DNA of 64,000 nucleotides, from the NCBI GenBank assembly GCA_964017195.1, contig OZ024893.1, positions 53,471,415 to 53,535,414 on the forward strand, given 5' to 3'. The position numbers and the translations under genes are program-made. This DNA comes from Siderastrea radians (Eukaryota > Cnidaria > Anthozoa > Scleractinia > Rhizangiidae). A model generated the notes under the pieces. That model saw nothing but the letters and a program-made list of their open reading frames with translations, searched no databases and was not told where the DNA came from. Positions 53,228 through 64,000 of this stretch are shown piece by piece (within the stretch, counting starts at the first letter, position 1; the number at the start of each line of letters is the position of its first letter).

Positions 53228-56200
53228 AAGCAACGTAAACATACACTTTCCTGAAAGAGAAACAAAAGAGTTCAAGGTTCTACGAGCATCGCGATACATT
53301 TCTGAGAAACTATCACAATAATTATTGATATAAATAAATAAATAAATAATAAATGTCCTTTCCTCACATAAATAAATAAATATCCTTTCCTCACCAACAA
53401 AAAGTGGTAATTGTGGTTCAATTTACCACTATCATCAATACTTAAAAAGCTAGCCAAACAAATCGGATATAACGATCATAGTCTTTACCAGTTATCGTAG
53501 CGGAAAAGAACAAAATTATATCCCTGTAGAAAAAGGGGGGTCAGTGTAGGTTGCATTTAAGCGTAGCTACCACACGAAAAAACATGACTAATTTGGTATC
53601 AAGCGTTACATGTTTTGTCATCAAATAATTGCAGTTTGATAGACTGTTAACTAACTTTTAGCACTCGAGAAGGTTTAAAACCTTGAGTAAAACTGTGCTT
53701 AACCGCTGTTAAGTGTTTAAGTAAATGTAACCCACCAAAAACACGACTGTAAAAACTCCAACTTCAAATGTTCGACGATAAAACATGCCAAGCTTGATAC
53801 CAAATTACAAGTAGGTCACATTTTTCGTGACGTGAACACGCTTAGATGTGATTCACTGTGTTCCCTGGGATAAGATCCTGGACTCTAACCTGTCTTCTGG
53901 TGTCCTGGCTAAGTATTCCCTCTCGATCAAACCTTCGATTCTCTTCTTAATGACTTGAGGGCTGGGCATGAATCGCGCCTTCAACTGTTCCGTTACCTGA
54001 AAATGAATATATGACATGATCATGCACATCAACTGCTCGACTCAGCAGTGCCTCTTTCTGCTTAGTTCAAGTTGAGTGAGGCCGGAAAACATGCAGGCGC
54101 GCGCGAAGGTCCCGAGTTCCTCCATCCGGTCAGGGATAACCGCACGCGTGAGAGGAAAACACGCGACTCTCTTTCGTGTTCACGTGTTCTTCAGGCTCAT
54201 GATATGCCTTTGACAATAAAGTCATAACCGAGTCAACTGAAGTACGTGAAAAGGTTGATACTGTGATCAGAGCTTACCTCGGCAACTAAGAGATTGTGTG
54301 GTCTTTTCTTACGAGCCTTCATTATCCTTACAATTGCGGCCTCAATTCTAAACATTGTAAAGGAAACACACTGTTTGCAATGTTAGACATAGTACTAGTT
54401 ATTTCTGATAGGGTGCAAATCAGCTTCAAAGGGGAAGGAGGGGGGGGGGGGGGGAATGAGGTGCAAGCAGCGAGGAGTTAAACCGAGATCAACCTCCCAC
54501 TTCCCTATAGGTACAAACAGGGGCCCGTTTCTCGAAAGTCCCGATAACTTTTCGGGCCCGGAAAGCTATTTTGCGAGACCAAGGTTTACCTTGAAGATTC
54601 AAATTTTGTTGGTTTTTAAAGCTAAGCAGTAAAATTGTAAGTTGATGAAAAAAGTCCACCTTGTTTGCGGGCTAAAAGCTACACCACCATTCTATAGATT
54701 TTGATTTTACAATATGGCTCCGGGCCCGAAAAGTTACTGGGACATAAGAGTAAGCCCCTGCTTTACCCGTCCCCCACCAGTCTTAACCCTCTCTCTGTTT
54801 CTTCTACCAAGAAATCTTCTAGAAAACGTAAAACCCACCAAATCACTAACGTAGGTTTAGCTCTATAACAAGCCCTCATACAGGGGATGTAGCTTAAGTT
54901 ACAAAACATTGGTAGAGACAAATGAAGTAAGATTGACATCTCCTGAATTGGCATAATCTCTGAAGGGCTTGGTCTGGAATCCATGTCAATTAGAAGGATA
55001 CTCGTGTTTTCTGTCCTCGTCGACTTTATTTCTGGTCTCTTTACGCTCAGGTTCCATTTCACCTTTAGCGAGGACTGCAGAAAAGAAAGGAAGGAAGCAA
55101 ATGTTAATATTTATCACAGGCAAAAATCTTTCCTCGATCCAGCAAACTTATTTCCAGAGAGTACGACATGAAACAAATCGGAGTAGCATGGTATTAATTC
55201 TGTTTCTATAAGTTGAACTTGATTCACTAAGTCCTTGAAGCGAAGCCAAACGACTATTAACAGCGAAATGACTTTGACAGTGTGATTACTACGAAGCAAA
55301 ATGACTTTGATACCGAAGGATTTGGCAGTGAAGCGTCTTTCTAAGGAAGTGCCTTCATACCAAAATGACTGTAACGGAACGACTCAGTAGCGTGAAGTAC
55401 AGTTATACGTGACAAAATGACCCTGTGGCGAAAATGACACTGCAGTGACACGGATACTAGTTCATTGAAAAGTTAACCCTTCCTCCCCCGAATTACCACG
55501 GCTCCATACATTCAAGCAGGCAGACATCAAAACTTGATTCGATTATTCAAACCGAACCGGTCTACAGGTGCTGTTGCAGAGAGCAATTTTTCTTGCAACG
55601 TGAAACGTAACGTAACGAGCGCATTTTGCGGAGACAAGCTACAGAATATGTGTTACATGGTGCAACTTCTCTCGCAATGTTGAGAGAAGTAGAAGACTAG
55701 TCTCGTTTTCCGGCAACTCTGAACGCAGTTTTTCTCATTTAGCAAATCGTTAATCCTAACTGGTAGTTGTAGGGAAAGTAGAATGGTCGTCTATAGTTTG
55801 CAACTTTGCGAGGAACGTTGCACTCTGTAACATATATTCTGCAACAGCATTGCTTTTGGCAACGTTGTGCTGCAAGTCACAAGAAAAATAGCACTGTGAG
55901 ACAGTGCCTCGGGTAAGTCGTTAAATAGGAGCATTTTAAAGAGATCTTAGAGATCAGGTCAGTGTGAAAAACCAGTTGTTCATTTATGGTCTGTTGTGCC
56001 ATTTCTAATTAGGTTTTTCAGCAATAAGCACAAAATCATTCGGGTTGAACAGTTTAAACTTAGTCTAGAATACGGCTCTGTTCACTTGCTTGAAGGACTT
56101 GACCACACTGTAAGGAAGTAGATTGAACACAAACTAACAATGTACAAAATTTGAGCCTACAACGATGACTACTTTACCTGTTTGAATTTTGACTCTGTGC

Positions 56201-59200
56201 AACTTGGATGTAAACTGCTCGTTTACGGAAAATACATCCGTTGATGCTAAAGACAACAAAAGAGATAAATTGTCACGACAACCTATTTCGAAATACAGTG
56301 TGTCATGTATGCGAAATGAGGAAAACCACCAATGAAAGGAGTAAATTGTAAATTTTGCACAACAATCAAACCTACGGAGCTTTCGTAGAAGCAGGGCTTG
56401 AAATAACGGCCGGTCAACGGACAATGTCCGGTCAAAAATAGGTTTTGTCCGGTCAAATCCTTGGATGGCCGGACAATTTGTCCGGTCGTTTACGCTTGTA
56501 AAGAAAAATTCAATGCGGATCTTCAGGTTTTAAATTTTTATAGGTTCAACATTATTGGCGTTTGTGAATAAAAAGGGGAAAAGACAGAGATACTACCAGA
56601 CCAAGAACTTTTAAAAAATGATTCATAATAGTGGTTGTAAAATTTCCGGTGGTTGCAAATCTTCGCTTTGTCGTTCATCAAGCCGTCACCGCAAATTAGC
56701 GGGTCTTCCGGAGTAGCGTGTGTAGCAGTATGAATTACTATATTCTTATAATATATAGTCCGCTTGGATTTTGTAAACGTGACGTGAGAAGCATAACAAT
56801 GCCTCTCAGATTCTCGGGCAACACTCAGCGAGAACACCCTTAGCCACCTGATAAGAGTCAAAATGGAAGGTCCCCCTTTTCAAGGTTACGACACTACACC
56901 AGCCATTCACTTGTGGGTAACGAGCGCCACTCGCCCTCCGAACCAAAGCAAGAGGAAATCGTACAAGGCCCGAGAGTTTGCGAAAAGGGGAATGGTCTTG
57001 ATTGATTGTTCTTCAACTGAAGAAGATTCCGATTCAGATAATGAGGACGAATTAGAAGACAGAGCAATAGATTTAATAAAAGACACAGGAGTGGATCAGT
57101 AGGCTCCCGAACATTGTATATATTTTTGGCGTTGATATGTTTTTGTTTCACTTAAAACCACAACAAAGTGCTTTCATTTCCTTAATTGCACAACGTTGAT
57201 GTAATTCCAGTAATTCCAAATGGCCAAATAGTCATCCATAAAAGTTGTGATTCATATCGTCTCTAAAAACGCTGAAACGGAACAAATCATTCATCACTTC
57301 CGGCACGCCCCTGATAAATACTTGGTTACCAAGCTTTTTGGTGATTATTGGATTCACGGGCATTACTTCGCAAGGCAATGTTTTCCTCAGGCAGTATAGA
57401 CTTGAAATTGACAACGACTAGCAAAATTAGGTTGCCATTCAAGTATTCCAAATGAAAAAAGAGAGTTGCCTGTTGGTATCATTTCCCCGACCCCTTTTAA
57501 TAAGATATAGTACTGAAACATTTCAAGATTCAAGCTTATTCATTCTAAGCTTACTTTGTAGCAAATCAGTGGATATGGATTCTACTTGTAAGAGTTTCTT
57601 GTTGTATATTCACATCAGTTAGCTTGTATTATTATGAGGATCAACTAGATCGCAGGCTTCAATTTCATCAACTTCATAGCTTTAGTAGGTATCAAAATTT
57701 AACGGTATAGAAGACATAGAACTGAAGCGATAGATGCATGCACAAATGTAATATTGATTTTGCCGAACGTTGTGGCTGTACCATGCATTCCACTTTTCCT
57801 GCAATGAGTTCGAGGCTCCATGTACAATAAAGGCTTAGAAAATGTACTTGTTTGATATGTAAACATCATGCTGCAGGGGGAGGGGGGGAATTTTGTAGAG
57901 ATATGGCGTAATGGAGATTTGTCCGGCCAAAAATGGGTGGTGTCCGAGCAAAAATAGGTTTGACCGGACAACTTGACCGGCGCCAGCCGGGAAATTATTT
58001 CAAGCCCTGTAGAAGACTTAGTAGCTGTACTCGCAAAAACAGTACATATGGTATTTTAATCTGTTCAAGTCACGACTTTTAGTAGTGTCTCATGAAGCGT
58101 GCGGCTAGCAGAACAAAGACAAGTAGAGCAAATTAGCCTGTTCCAGGCGTTCAGGTAGTGGAGCGCGAACGAAAAATATCAAGAGCGGAGAAAACATGAG
58201 AACTTTCGTTCGCGCGTCACTATGTGAACATCTGGAACAGGCTAAGGTCAAATACACTCCCAGATTTGTACTCATTTTGTGCATTTTTGCACTCTAAAAT
58301 ACTATGCCATCAATAAAATGCTGAATTGAATAACATTAAAGATGAGTGTCCATGATAACTGCACTTACAAATATCCTTTCCTTTTGGATCTTTAGTGAGA
58401 ACTCTCTGTGTGGGTTTTCCACATGCTAACGATTGTAATGCTCGGTTTAAATCCCTTTCGGGGATTTCCGTGTGCTGACTAATTTCCTGCAAGGAAAAGT
58501 GCTGAGGATAAGAAATCAAGAACATCGTTTTCTGGAGATTGTATTTCGAAAGTAATTTTACTTTCAACAATTGAAGCTGTAGGTGCAATTTGGTTTCATA
58601 GCACATTCACAAACTTCCTCCATTCTCCATTTCAAGTCTGTCCTCTGTTTCTTGGAAAAATCACTATAAACTAATTAAGGTTTGTTCTTCCCTTGAGAAC
58701 ATCATTCGACTTCTTTCCCGTGATGTTTTAGCGGCATTTCATGTTCAGAAAAACGTATTCAATTTGAATTTCAGCATAATTTTCAACCAAAAAAGTTAAA
58801 AGTCCCCGTGACATAGACTGGTTCAGAAAATCTGCACATGTGCACACAAACCTCGTAAGTCCATCTTTCTTGACGGTTAAACAGCATCAACAAACACATC
58901 TGATAGGAGGACACTTGAAAGATGTGACGGCGGATCTCTGTTGGACCACCCTCCTAGAAACAATCATCAATATTAGAATCCACCGCACAATGTTCTGCAA
59001 CGTCAGTGGTTAACACAGAACGACCCTTCTTACCAAGGATTTAGCAATTTTCATCGCTATTTTTGTGGAGGCGTTAACTTCAAGGATTTGCTCCTTCCAA
59101 CTGAATGTGTAATGCATTCTGACAAAAATTGTGACAAATACGAAAACAAAAGTTTAACTCAAAAAGTTACGATTTTTTCCTTTGTTGTTGTTTCAGATAT

Positions 59201-62200
59201 ATACTAAAGTACCTGACAAAGCACGACAAGAGAACCCGAGATGCGAGATGTACTGTTTACATCTGAGAAAAAAGGGAAGCATTTCTTTCAAAAATCGTTG
59301 TTGTTTTTGAAGTTTGTTGCTTTCTGAGAGGCCATAAAATTTGACCACTTCTTTTGGAGGTTGGCTACTTTTGGAACCTTAGGTAAAAGTAGATAAATAC
59401 ATGCAAAGCATCTGCCATTCACGAACTTTCCTCAATCACTAAATATGTGGAGCGTTAATCTTACGATCAAGCTTAGTAAGGCATGACAGCCTTTAAACTC
59501 AATTTGTTGGAAGCCCATTTTCATCCTATTTCCAACAAAGTTGGCACAAAGAACGCCTCAAAATCGAGTCTAGGCAGCCATTTACCCTTTTTGTTAGTAC
59601 CTAACTGTAAAAATCATATCAACTTAAAATTACCTTTGCCCAAAAACGTAACAAAAACGTACATGTAACAAATCAGTTTTGCAGTAGTCCAAGTAAGATA
59701 CTTACTTTCTTGGAAGGTGGAAACGTAGCATTCAATTCTGCGGTTCCCTGAAAACATAAAACACAAATCTTTAAATTTTCACATTGAAACGTGATAAAAG
59801 ACTATAGAAAGGTTCAATGCAAACAACCGGCAACACGAAAAGTTAACTGTAGTTTTACGATTTTCACCTACATGTGCATTATTAAGACCATTTTAAAGGC
59901 ATACATTAGCAAGATATAAAACAGTCTTACTAGTTGTGGCTGAAGTGTCAGCTGCCTACCACTGTGACAACCTAGATAGAACCTACAAAGAAAGTAGAAA
60001 AACAAATCAAGGATCTTGGAAACTTAAGGACGGTGAGTCGTTTTGTTACTGCGCATACGTTCTGCACATCTTGGATCTGGTCTAAGACAGTCGGGTCTCT
60101 TAGGAATTTGCCTACTAATACAAAGGTATTTTTGCGCGGTTTATGACCACAGAAAAGCAGATCTTAGCAAGGGCTATCAGACGCCAAAAAGAAAGTTGGG
60201 GGTAACCAGGCATTTTTCAGAGAAAGTTGAGCTTAAACTTGCCTTTTGGGAATTATGATGGCTTAATTATCTCTCAAAAATGCACGATTACCCACAATTT
60301 TCTTTTTGGATTCCAATAGGTCTTGCTAAGATCTGCATTTTCCTCATAATCATAACCTTTGCAAAATACCTCTGCATTAGGACCCACCATCCTTAAGGCG
60401 AGTACAAAGAGTGACAATAGGAATACACTATGGCCTGCACTGAAGCCAATTCAACATTTCCATTCATTGTTCAACATTGTTGAATATACCACGTTTAATG
60501 CGTTTGGCTGCCCTTTCTAATTGCCATTAAACACTTCTACAAGTCCGAAACAGAAATCAAATGAAAGTACTGTAAATATTAATCGGAAATAATTTTTTTT
60601 TATGTATTGTGTTATAATGTGACTAGCATTGGTTATAACACCAGGTACATGGCCATATTCCTATTGTAAGAAAATTCAATTTAGAATGATGCAACAGGGG
60701 CTCTTCTTGTAAGTCCAATAGGGCTTGTTGAGAGCTCCTGCTCCTAATAATACCTGTAAACTGGAATATTGTAACCTATCTATAATATATTGGGGCAAAT
60801 AAACATTACATTACATCACGTTACATTTACAAAGAGGATATAACAAAGCAGTGCAGAGATATGAATTTTATCTTCGAGTAGTAAAATATTGTTTTCTACC
60901 ACGAGAAAATAAATTTCATATCTTGTTCCATCGTGTAATTTTCTTTTTATTATATAGACAAGAGCATTTTTGCACAAACAGCAGTGTCAAAGCGGGAAAT
61001 GACATCATCAATATCCTCACTAGTGAGGATATGGAAAATACGCCACTCGAGTAACAGACGTAGTTTCGAATGAACTGTACGAGTGGTCTATTTTCCACTA
61101 AAAAACACTTGTCTATACATGAAATTACATTTACGTTACGTTACAATACGTTATGTTACGTTACGTTACGTTACGTTACAACAAAGTTAAATTCAACAGT
61201 GTTGGACATGATGTTGCAGCTGTTTGACTGAAGCCCAGAACAGACCACAAATTTTGTTGCGGGTATAATTATCACATAAGCTACCAATTCTTCTAGCAAA
61301 AATGAGCTAATGTTGTTTCACAGGGAATATAAAGTACAATACCTTTTAAAGCAGTCAAAAGCGTGCTGGGCCTGAGGAGGAATTGAACACTTTGGTGAGG
61401 CAGCCTGCGTCGGCCAGAACCCTGTTGTAAGGACTCGCACCACTAGATCCACACCCATCAAATTGATCTGAAATGCAAAAACAGTTTTCCAATCAACAGA
61501 AAATCTTTATAACATGGTAAAAATACACAGGGAATAGAAAACACATAGGATACACAACCACTGTTGGCATACAAAAATAATTCTGAGTAGCCACCCTTGC
61601 ATGTGATTTTGAGGGTAGTTGTGTTACCCTCCTCTCCTGTTCCCACTGTTTTAAGTTCTGGTTTTAAGTTCCCACTGTTTTAAACGAGTTATACAACTCC
61701 CCAAACAATGGCTGCACAGGAGGCTATGATCTGATGGCAACACGATTGCTAGCTTGACCGTCAGCTTCGTTAAACAAAGGCAATTTTTTGGCCAATGTAG
61801 TCATTTAACAGCTGGAGTCTTGTATACATAACCAATGCGAGTGAAGAGGAAGGTCCTCCCTTGCTACAGTTGTAATAGGACTCCTTACACTGTAACTCAA
61901 ACGCCATATCTTTACCTGATTGTTGGAGATGTGTTGTCTAAACTCATCATTTGTTGACTGTGATAGTGACATGTCTTTGAACATGCCTTCTAGTTTGGAG
62001 GTAAACTGACACCCACACTCGGTCTGCAAGCAAGAAAGAAGTTAATCAACGTTAACGATACCAGAACTACATGTATTCTTGCATCTTGATGTAAGCTTCT
62101 TTCATAGTCACACGCACACACACTTGAATGTAAGACACACTGTTTGTTTAACAGGTCGGAGATTACAAGGTTGATCATACATGTACCTATAGATTCTCAA

Positions 62201-63752
62201 ATCTCGCAGCCCTGACATGAGCTTTAATAGCAAAAGGTGCACATCATAGCACAACACGTAAATGGACAGCATGTGTCACTACGCACACTGTAATAAGAGA
62301 GTTCCATTTGAACGGGTTCTATTTTTCAAAAATCTCAGAAAGATACTTTTGCAGTTTAACCTTTTGAGAGTGTTGGAGCAAACTGACAAAATACTGGAAA
62401 GCAACAAACCTTTAGTTTAGAGATCATATTTTTTTCTGAATCATCTGAGATGCTTTTTCCTAGCAGAAGCCTCTTGGCCAGATGTTGTTTGTAATATCGC
62501 TCAAATACATCCTATTTAAAGAAAACAGTTTTATATCAGTAACTGACACACTTCTTACAAATGTATGGTTTCTTACAAATAAGTGTAGTACGAACAAGCG
62601 CAAAGGTGTGGACACGCAGTACAACGTGGTGCACAATTTTTAAATTGTACCTGTGTCTGGGCCTAAAATTGTTTCCCCTCAACACTTTTGAGGTACAATT
62701 AAACTTAAATTAACTCGATAATTCACAGACTTTTCTGAAGATTAACTTTCTACAAGGTCAATCTTTTTTCTGAATAACATGTGGTGCCAGTTCTAAGTTT
62801 GAGCAAGTGAAAAGTTCCTTGAATTTCAATTTCCTTTAAGTAAATTAAATTCAAATTAAATTACACAAGTAAGCAGCATGACTCTCCAGCCTGAATCTTG
62901 TTTGATAAAGTGCTTAGTTTGATTTATGTCCCCAAATTTTATTTACTTGACTATCCAGACAAGATTGTCTGGACTATTTGTAACAGTCATAACAAGTGCA
63001 GCTAATCAAGGATCATCTGTAGAATGGTGAAATAGAATTGGGGTCGCACACAATGTTGGGTACACGGTTCCATCATGTCCACGAGGTTTGCGAGAAACTA
63101 AGCCAAAAAGTGAAGGGTTGGTTTTCTCTTTGAACTTAACTTGTGCATGAGACATGAGAAGTCAATTTTAGCTAATCAACAAAACAACAGGCTTTGTGCA
63201 AGAACTGTGCAGGGCACTGTGAATACCTTTTCTCGAAGAAATCTGAAGAGCACCATGCATTTGTCCAATACAGTTTCTACTTCCTGTTCAGAAAGCTAAA
63301 AGAAACAAAAACATCTTGTTAAACATCTTATTTATGCCCTCTCACACAGTATGGTGGAAAGAGTCCCTTAGTAAAGTACAAAAGCAAGATTTAATCGTCA
63401 CTTAAAACAAATGATTTGTGAGGGCTACCTGTGGGTAAAGAATTATTTTTGGGTGACTTAGGGGCACAGTGAACAAATGTAGCTTCGGATAAATGGCTAG
63501 GAAAGAGAGTGGACAAATGTGCCTGTAAGTATACTGATATCACTGTTTCACAGCACTCAAGTACATTCTATTGCCACATTTGTCACAACATTTTGGGCAA
63601 AGGACACTTCCCATATACATGTACTGTACATGTAATGTAAACAAGGCATCCACGAAACATACCCCTTTGACACCTTTCTTGAGCTTGTCATCAACGAAAA
63701 GGGACAGATATTCAGGTGATTTAACATTGCGATTGAGAAAATCTTCAAATTC
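53228..63752 (-). CDS. CUL3: Cullin-3, C-terminal half, 14 exons (5' part beyond right edge)
   Basis: Scaffold subunit of BTB-cullin3-RBX1 ubiquitin ligases. Exons, 5' to 3' on minus: 63752-63663, 63295-63227, 62511-62410, 62023-61916, 61467-61343, 59982-59931, 59747-59706, 58953-58852, 58486-58369, 56246-56178, 55074-55002, 54347-54278, 53996-53890, 53252-53228. All have AG/GT borders and the phases join to 383 codons plus stop. Recognisable pieces include [104 protein letters not shown] and [15 protein letters not shown]. These cover the cullin-homology domain. The exon at 54347-54278 encodes [10 protein letters not shown], the conserved neddylation-lysine region, and the last two exons encode the winged-helix end finishing KVYVYVA. 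Human CUL3 is about 768 residues, so roughly half is here. Introns hold several transposons. Confidence 0.95.
54520..54757. mobile_element. MITE in a cullin-3 intron, about 238 bp
   Basis: The left end GGGGCCCGTTTCTCGAAAGT and the inner inverted pair AACTTTTCGGGCCCGG/CCGGGCCCGAAAAGTT define it. The right end is GTAAGCCCC. Confidence 0.65.
55240..55450. repeat. Degenerate (GCGAAAATGACTTTG)-like repeat in intron
   Basis: AAAATGACT/AAATGACC words recur about every 15-40 bp with GCGAA or GTGAA between them. No ORF. Confidence 0.5.
55566..55915. repeat. Quasi-palindromic repeat in intron
   Basis: GCTGTTGCAGAGAGCAATTT near 55,570 is mirrored by GCAACAGCATTGCT near 55,845. TGTTACATGGTGCAAC and GTTGCACTCTGTAACA are inverted at 55,652 and 55,824. 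This is probably a degraded MITE without clear ends. Confidence 0.5.
56393..58008. mobile_element. hAT-like DNA element, 1.6 kb, in a cullin-3 intron
   Basis: Inverted ends AGGGCTTGAAATAA at both sides, with GTAGAAGC before and GTAGAAGA after as a probable 8-bp target duplication with one mismatch. Just inside, GGTCAA/TCCGGTC words are repeated many times at both ends (56,410-56,490; 57,920-57,985). A plus-strand ORF at 56,863-57,102 (79 residues, [20 protein letters not shown], then an acidic Ser/Asp/Glu tail) resembles, to my memory, the C-terminus of hAT-type transposase genes. No full transposase is present. Confidence 0.7.
58136..58242. mobile_element. Foldback MITE, third family member, in a cullin-3 intron
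   Basis: Ends GCCTGTTCCAGGCGTTCAGG and (inverted) GCCTGTTCCAGATGTTCACA, TA on both sides, arms about 45 bp. Same family as 25,681 and 34,381. Confidence 0.8.
60022..60396. mobile_element. MITE in a cullin-3 intron, about 375 bp
   Basis: ACTTAAGGACGGTG at the left and CACCATCCTTAAGG at the right are inverted ends. Inside, GCAGATCTTAGCAAGG (60,159) and CTTGCTAAGATCTGC (60,322) are inverted, as are AAAAAGAAAGTTGGGGGTAA and TTACCCACAATTTTCTTTTT. Confidence 0.75.
60688..60835 (+). mobile_element. LINE 3' end fragment
   Basis: The text AAGTCCAATAGGGCTTGTTG, GAGCTCCTGCTCC, ATATTGGGGCAAATAAACATTAC and a trailing (ACATTAC)-like microsatellite looks like the 3' terminus of a CR1/L2-type LINE. Identification is from memory of similar cnidarian repeats. 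Confidence 0.4.
60953..61118. mobile_element. MITE-like palindrome in a cullin-3 intron
   Basis: TATAGACAAGAGCATTTTTG at the left and ACACTTGTCTATA at the right are inverted. The centre has CCTCACTAGTGAGG, GGAAAATACGCCACTCG and the inverted CGAGTGGTCTATTTTCC. Confidence 0.65.
61130..61190. repeat. (ACGTT)n microsatellite
   Basis: TTACGTTACG repeats with small interruptions, next to the MITE end. Confidence 0.8.
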
Positions 63753-64000
63753 CTGCAAGAGAACAGACAACAGTATAACATAATTTGTAACATTTGTACA
63801 GAGTGAGTAGCCAAGTTGTACAGTTTACCTGTTTTACAAGACCTAGTCAAAGGCGAGAGTTTGTAAATCAGATACAACACAGACACATTTATAATTATTT
63901 ATCATCTATGCAGGAGATAAAAATCATTCTAGACAAGTACATAAGAACAAGCTCAGTATCCTATTTATGGATAATTATATGATACTTATTGGTCTTGTAT
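63753..64000 (-). other. Intron of cullin-3 at right edge
   Basis: This is upstream of the first visible cullin-3 exon. I found no preceding exon in the last 248 bp, so the 5' half of the gene lies outside the window. Confidence 0.6.

Noticed and set aside
52951..53265. 104-codon minus-strand ORF overlapping the last cullin-3 exon
   Set aside because: It reads across the acceptor in another frame; the exon frame giving KVYVYVA and stop is the conserved one.
54763..55062. 99-codon minus-strand ORF overlapping a cullin-3 exon
   Set aside because: It is in a different frame from the [13 protein letters not shown] reading that fits cullin-3 and runs into intron sequence.

Overview
The window looks like nuclear DNA of an anthozoan cnidarian, probably a stony coral. 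It is AT-rich and intron-rich, and it is packed with short inverted-repeat transposons, a LINE copy and a PIF/Harbinger transposon. Only two kinds of host gene can be named with confidence: a tandem family of rhodopsin-class GPCRs (about 16-49 kb) and the 3' half of a cullin-3 gene on the minus strand (about 53.2-63.8 kb). The taxonomic call is inference from gene and repeat content; no rRNA or mitochondrial marker is present.

Positions 1-31,140 are mostly a segmental duplication. A block of several kilobases appears at about 181-5,400, 6,620-15,000, 17,960-24,672 and, as a fragment, at 30,146-31,140. A 5'-truncated LINE (542-2,705, with target-site duplication) interrupts copy 1. An almost complete PIF/Harbinger transposon (8,829-12,783) interrupts copy 2, carrying a DDE transposase and a Myb/SANT-like partner protein, both recently broken. 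A 432-bp MITE interrupts copy 3. GPCR loci sit between block copies, so the duplicated unit was probably one GPCR plus its downstream spacer.

Positions 16,000-49,200 hold five recognisable GPCR loci, all on the plus strand. Three are open: 26,750-27,850, 37,448-38,377 and 48,125-49,168. Two are broken: 16,080-17,199 and 39,797-40,560. At least three further 'ghost' 3' ends lie near 35,795, 36,560 and 43,070. The receptors have an NRY motif in place of DRY and an intact NPFIY, a melatonin-receptor-like pattern, and they share a 5'UTR splice acceptor. Two arrays of a tRNA-derived SINE-like repeat (8 units) lie just upstream of loci 3 and 4. An unidentified gene is suggested by three phase-compatible exons at 32,279-35,026.

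The most unusual structure is a giant palindrome at 43,875-46,056. Its arms begin with a 20-bp minisatellite matched unit for unit, its centre holds inverted 5S-rRNA-like segments, and a 252-bp element with a perfect 9-bp target duplication is nested inside.

Positions 53,228-63,752 (minus strand) hold 14 coding exons of cullin-3 that join in frame to 383 codons plus stop. They cover roughly the C-terminal half, including the neddylation region and a 25-bp last exon. The 5' half lies beyond the right edge. Its introns contain a 1.6-kb hAT-like element and several MITEs.
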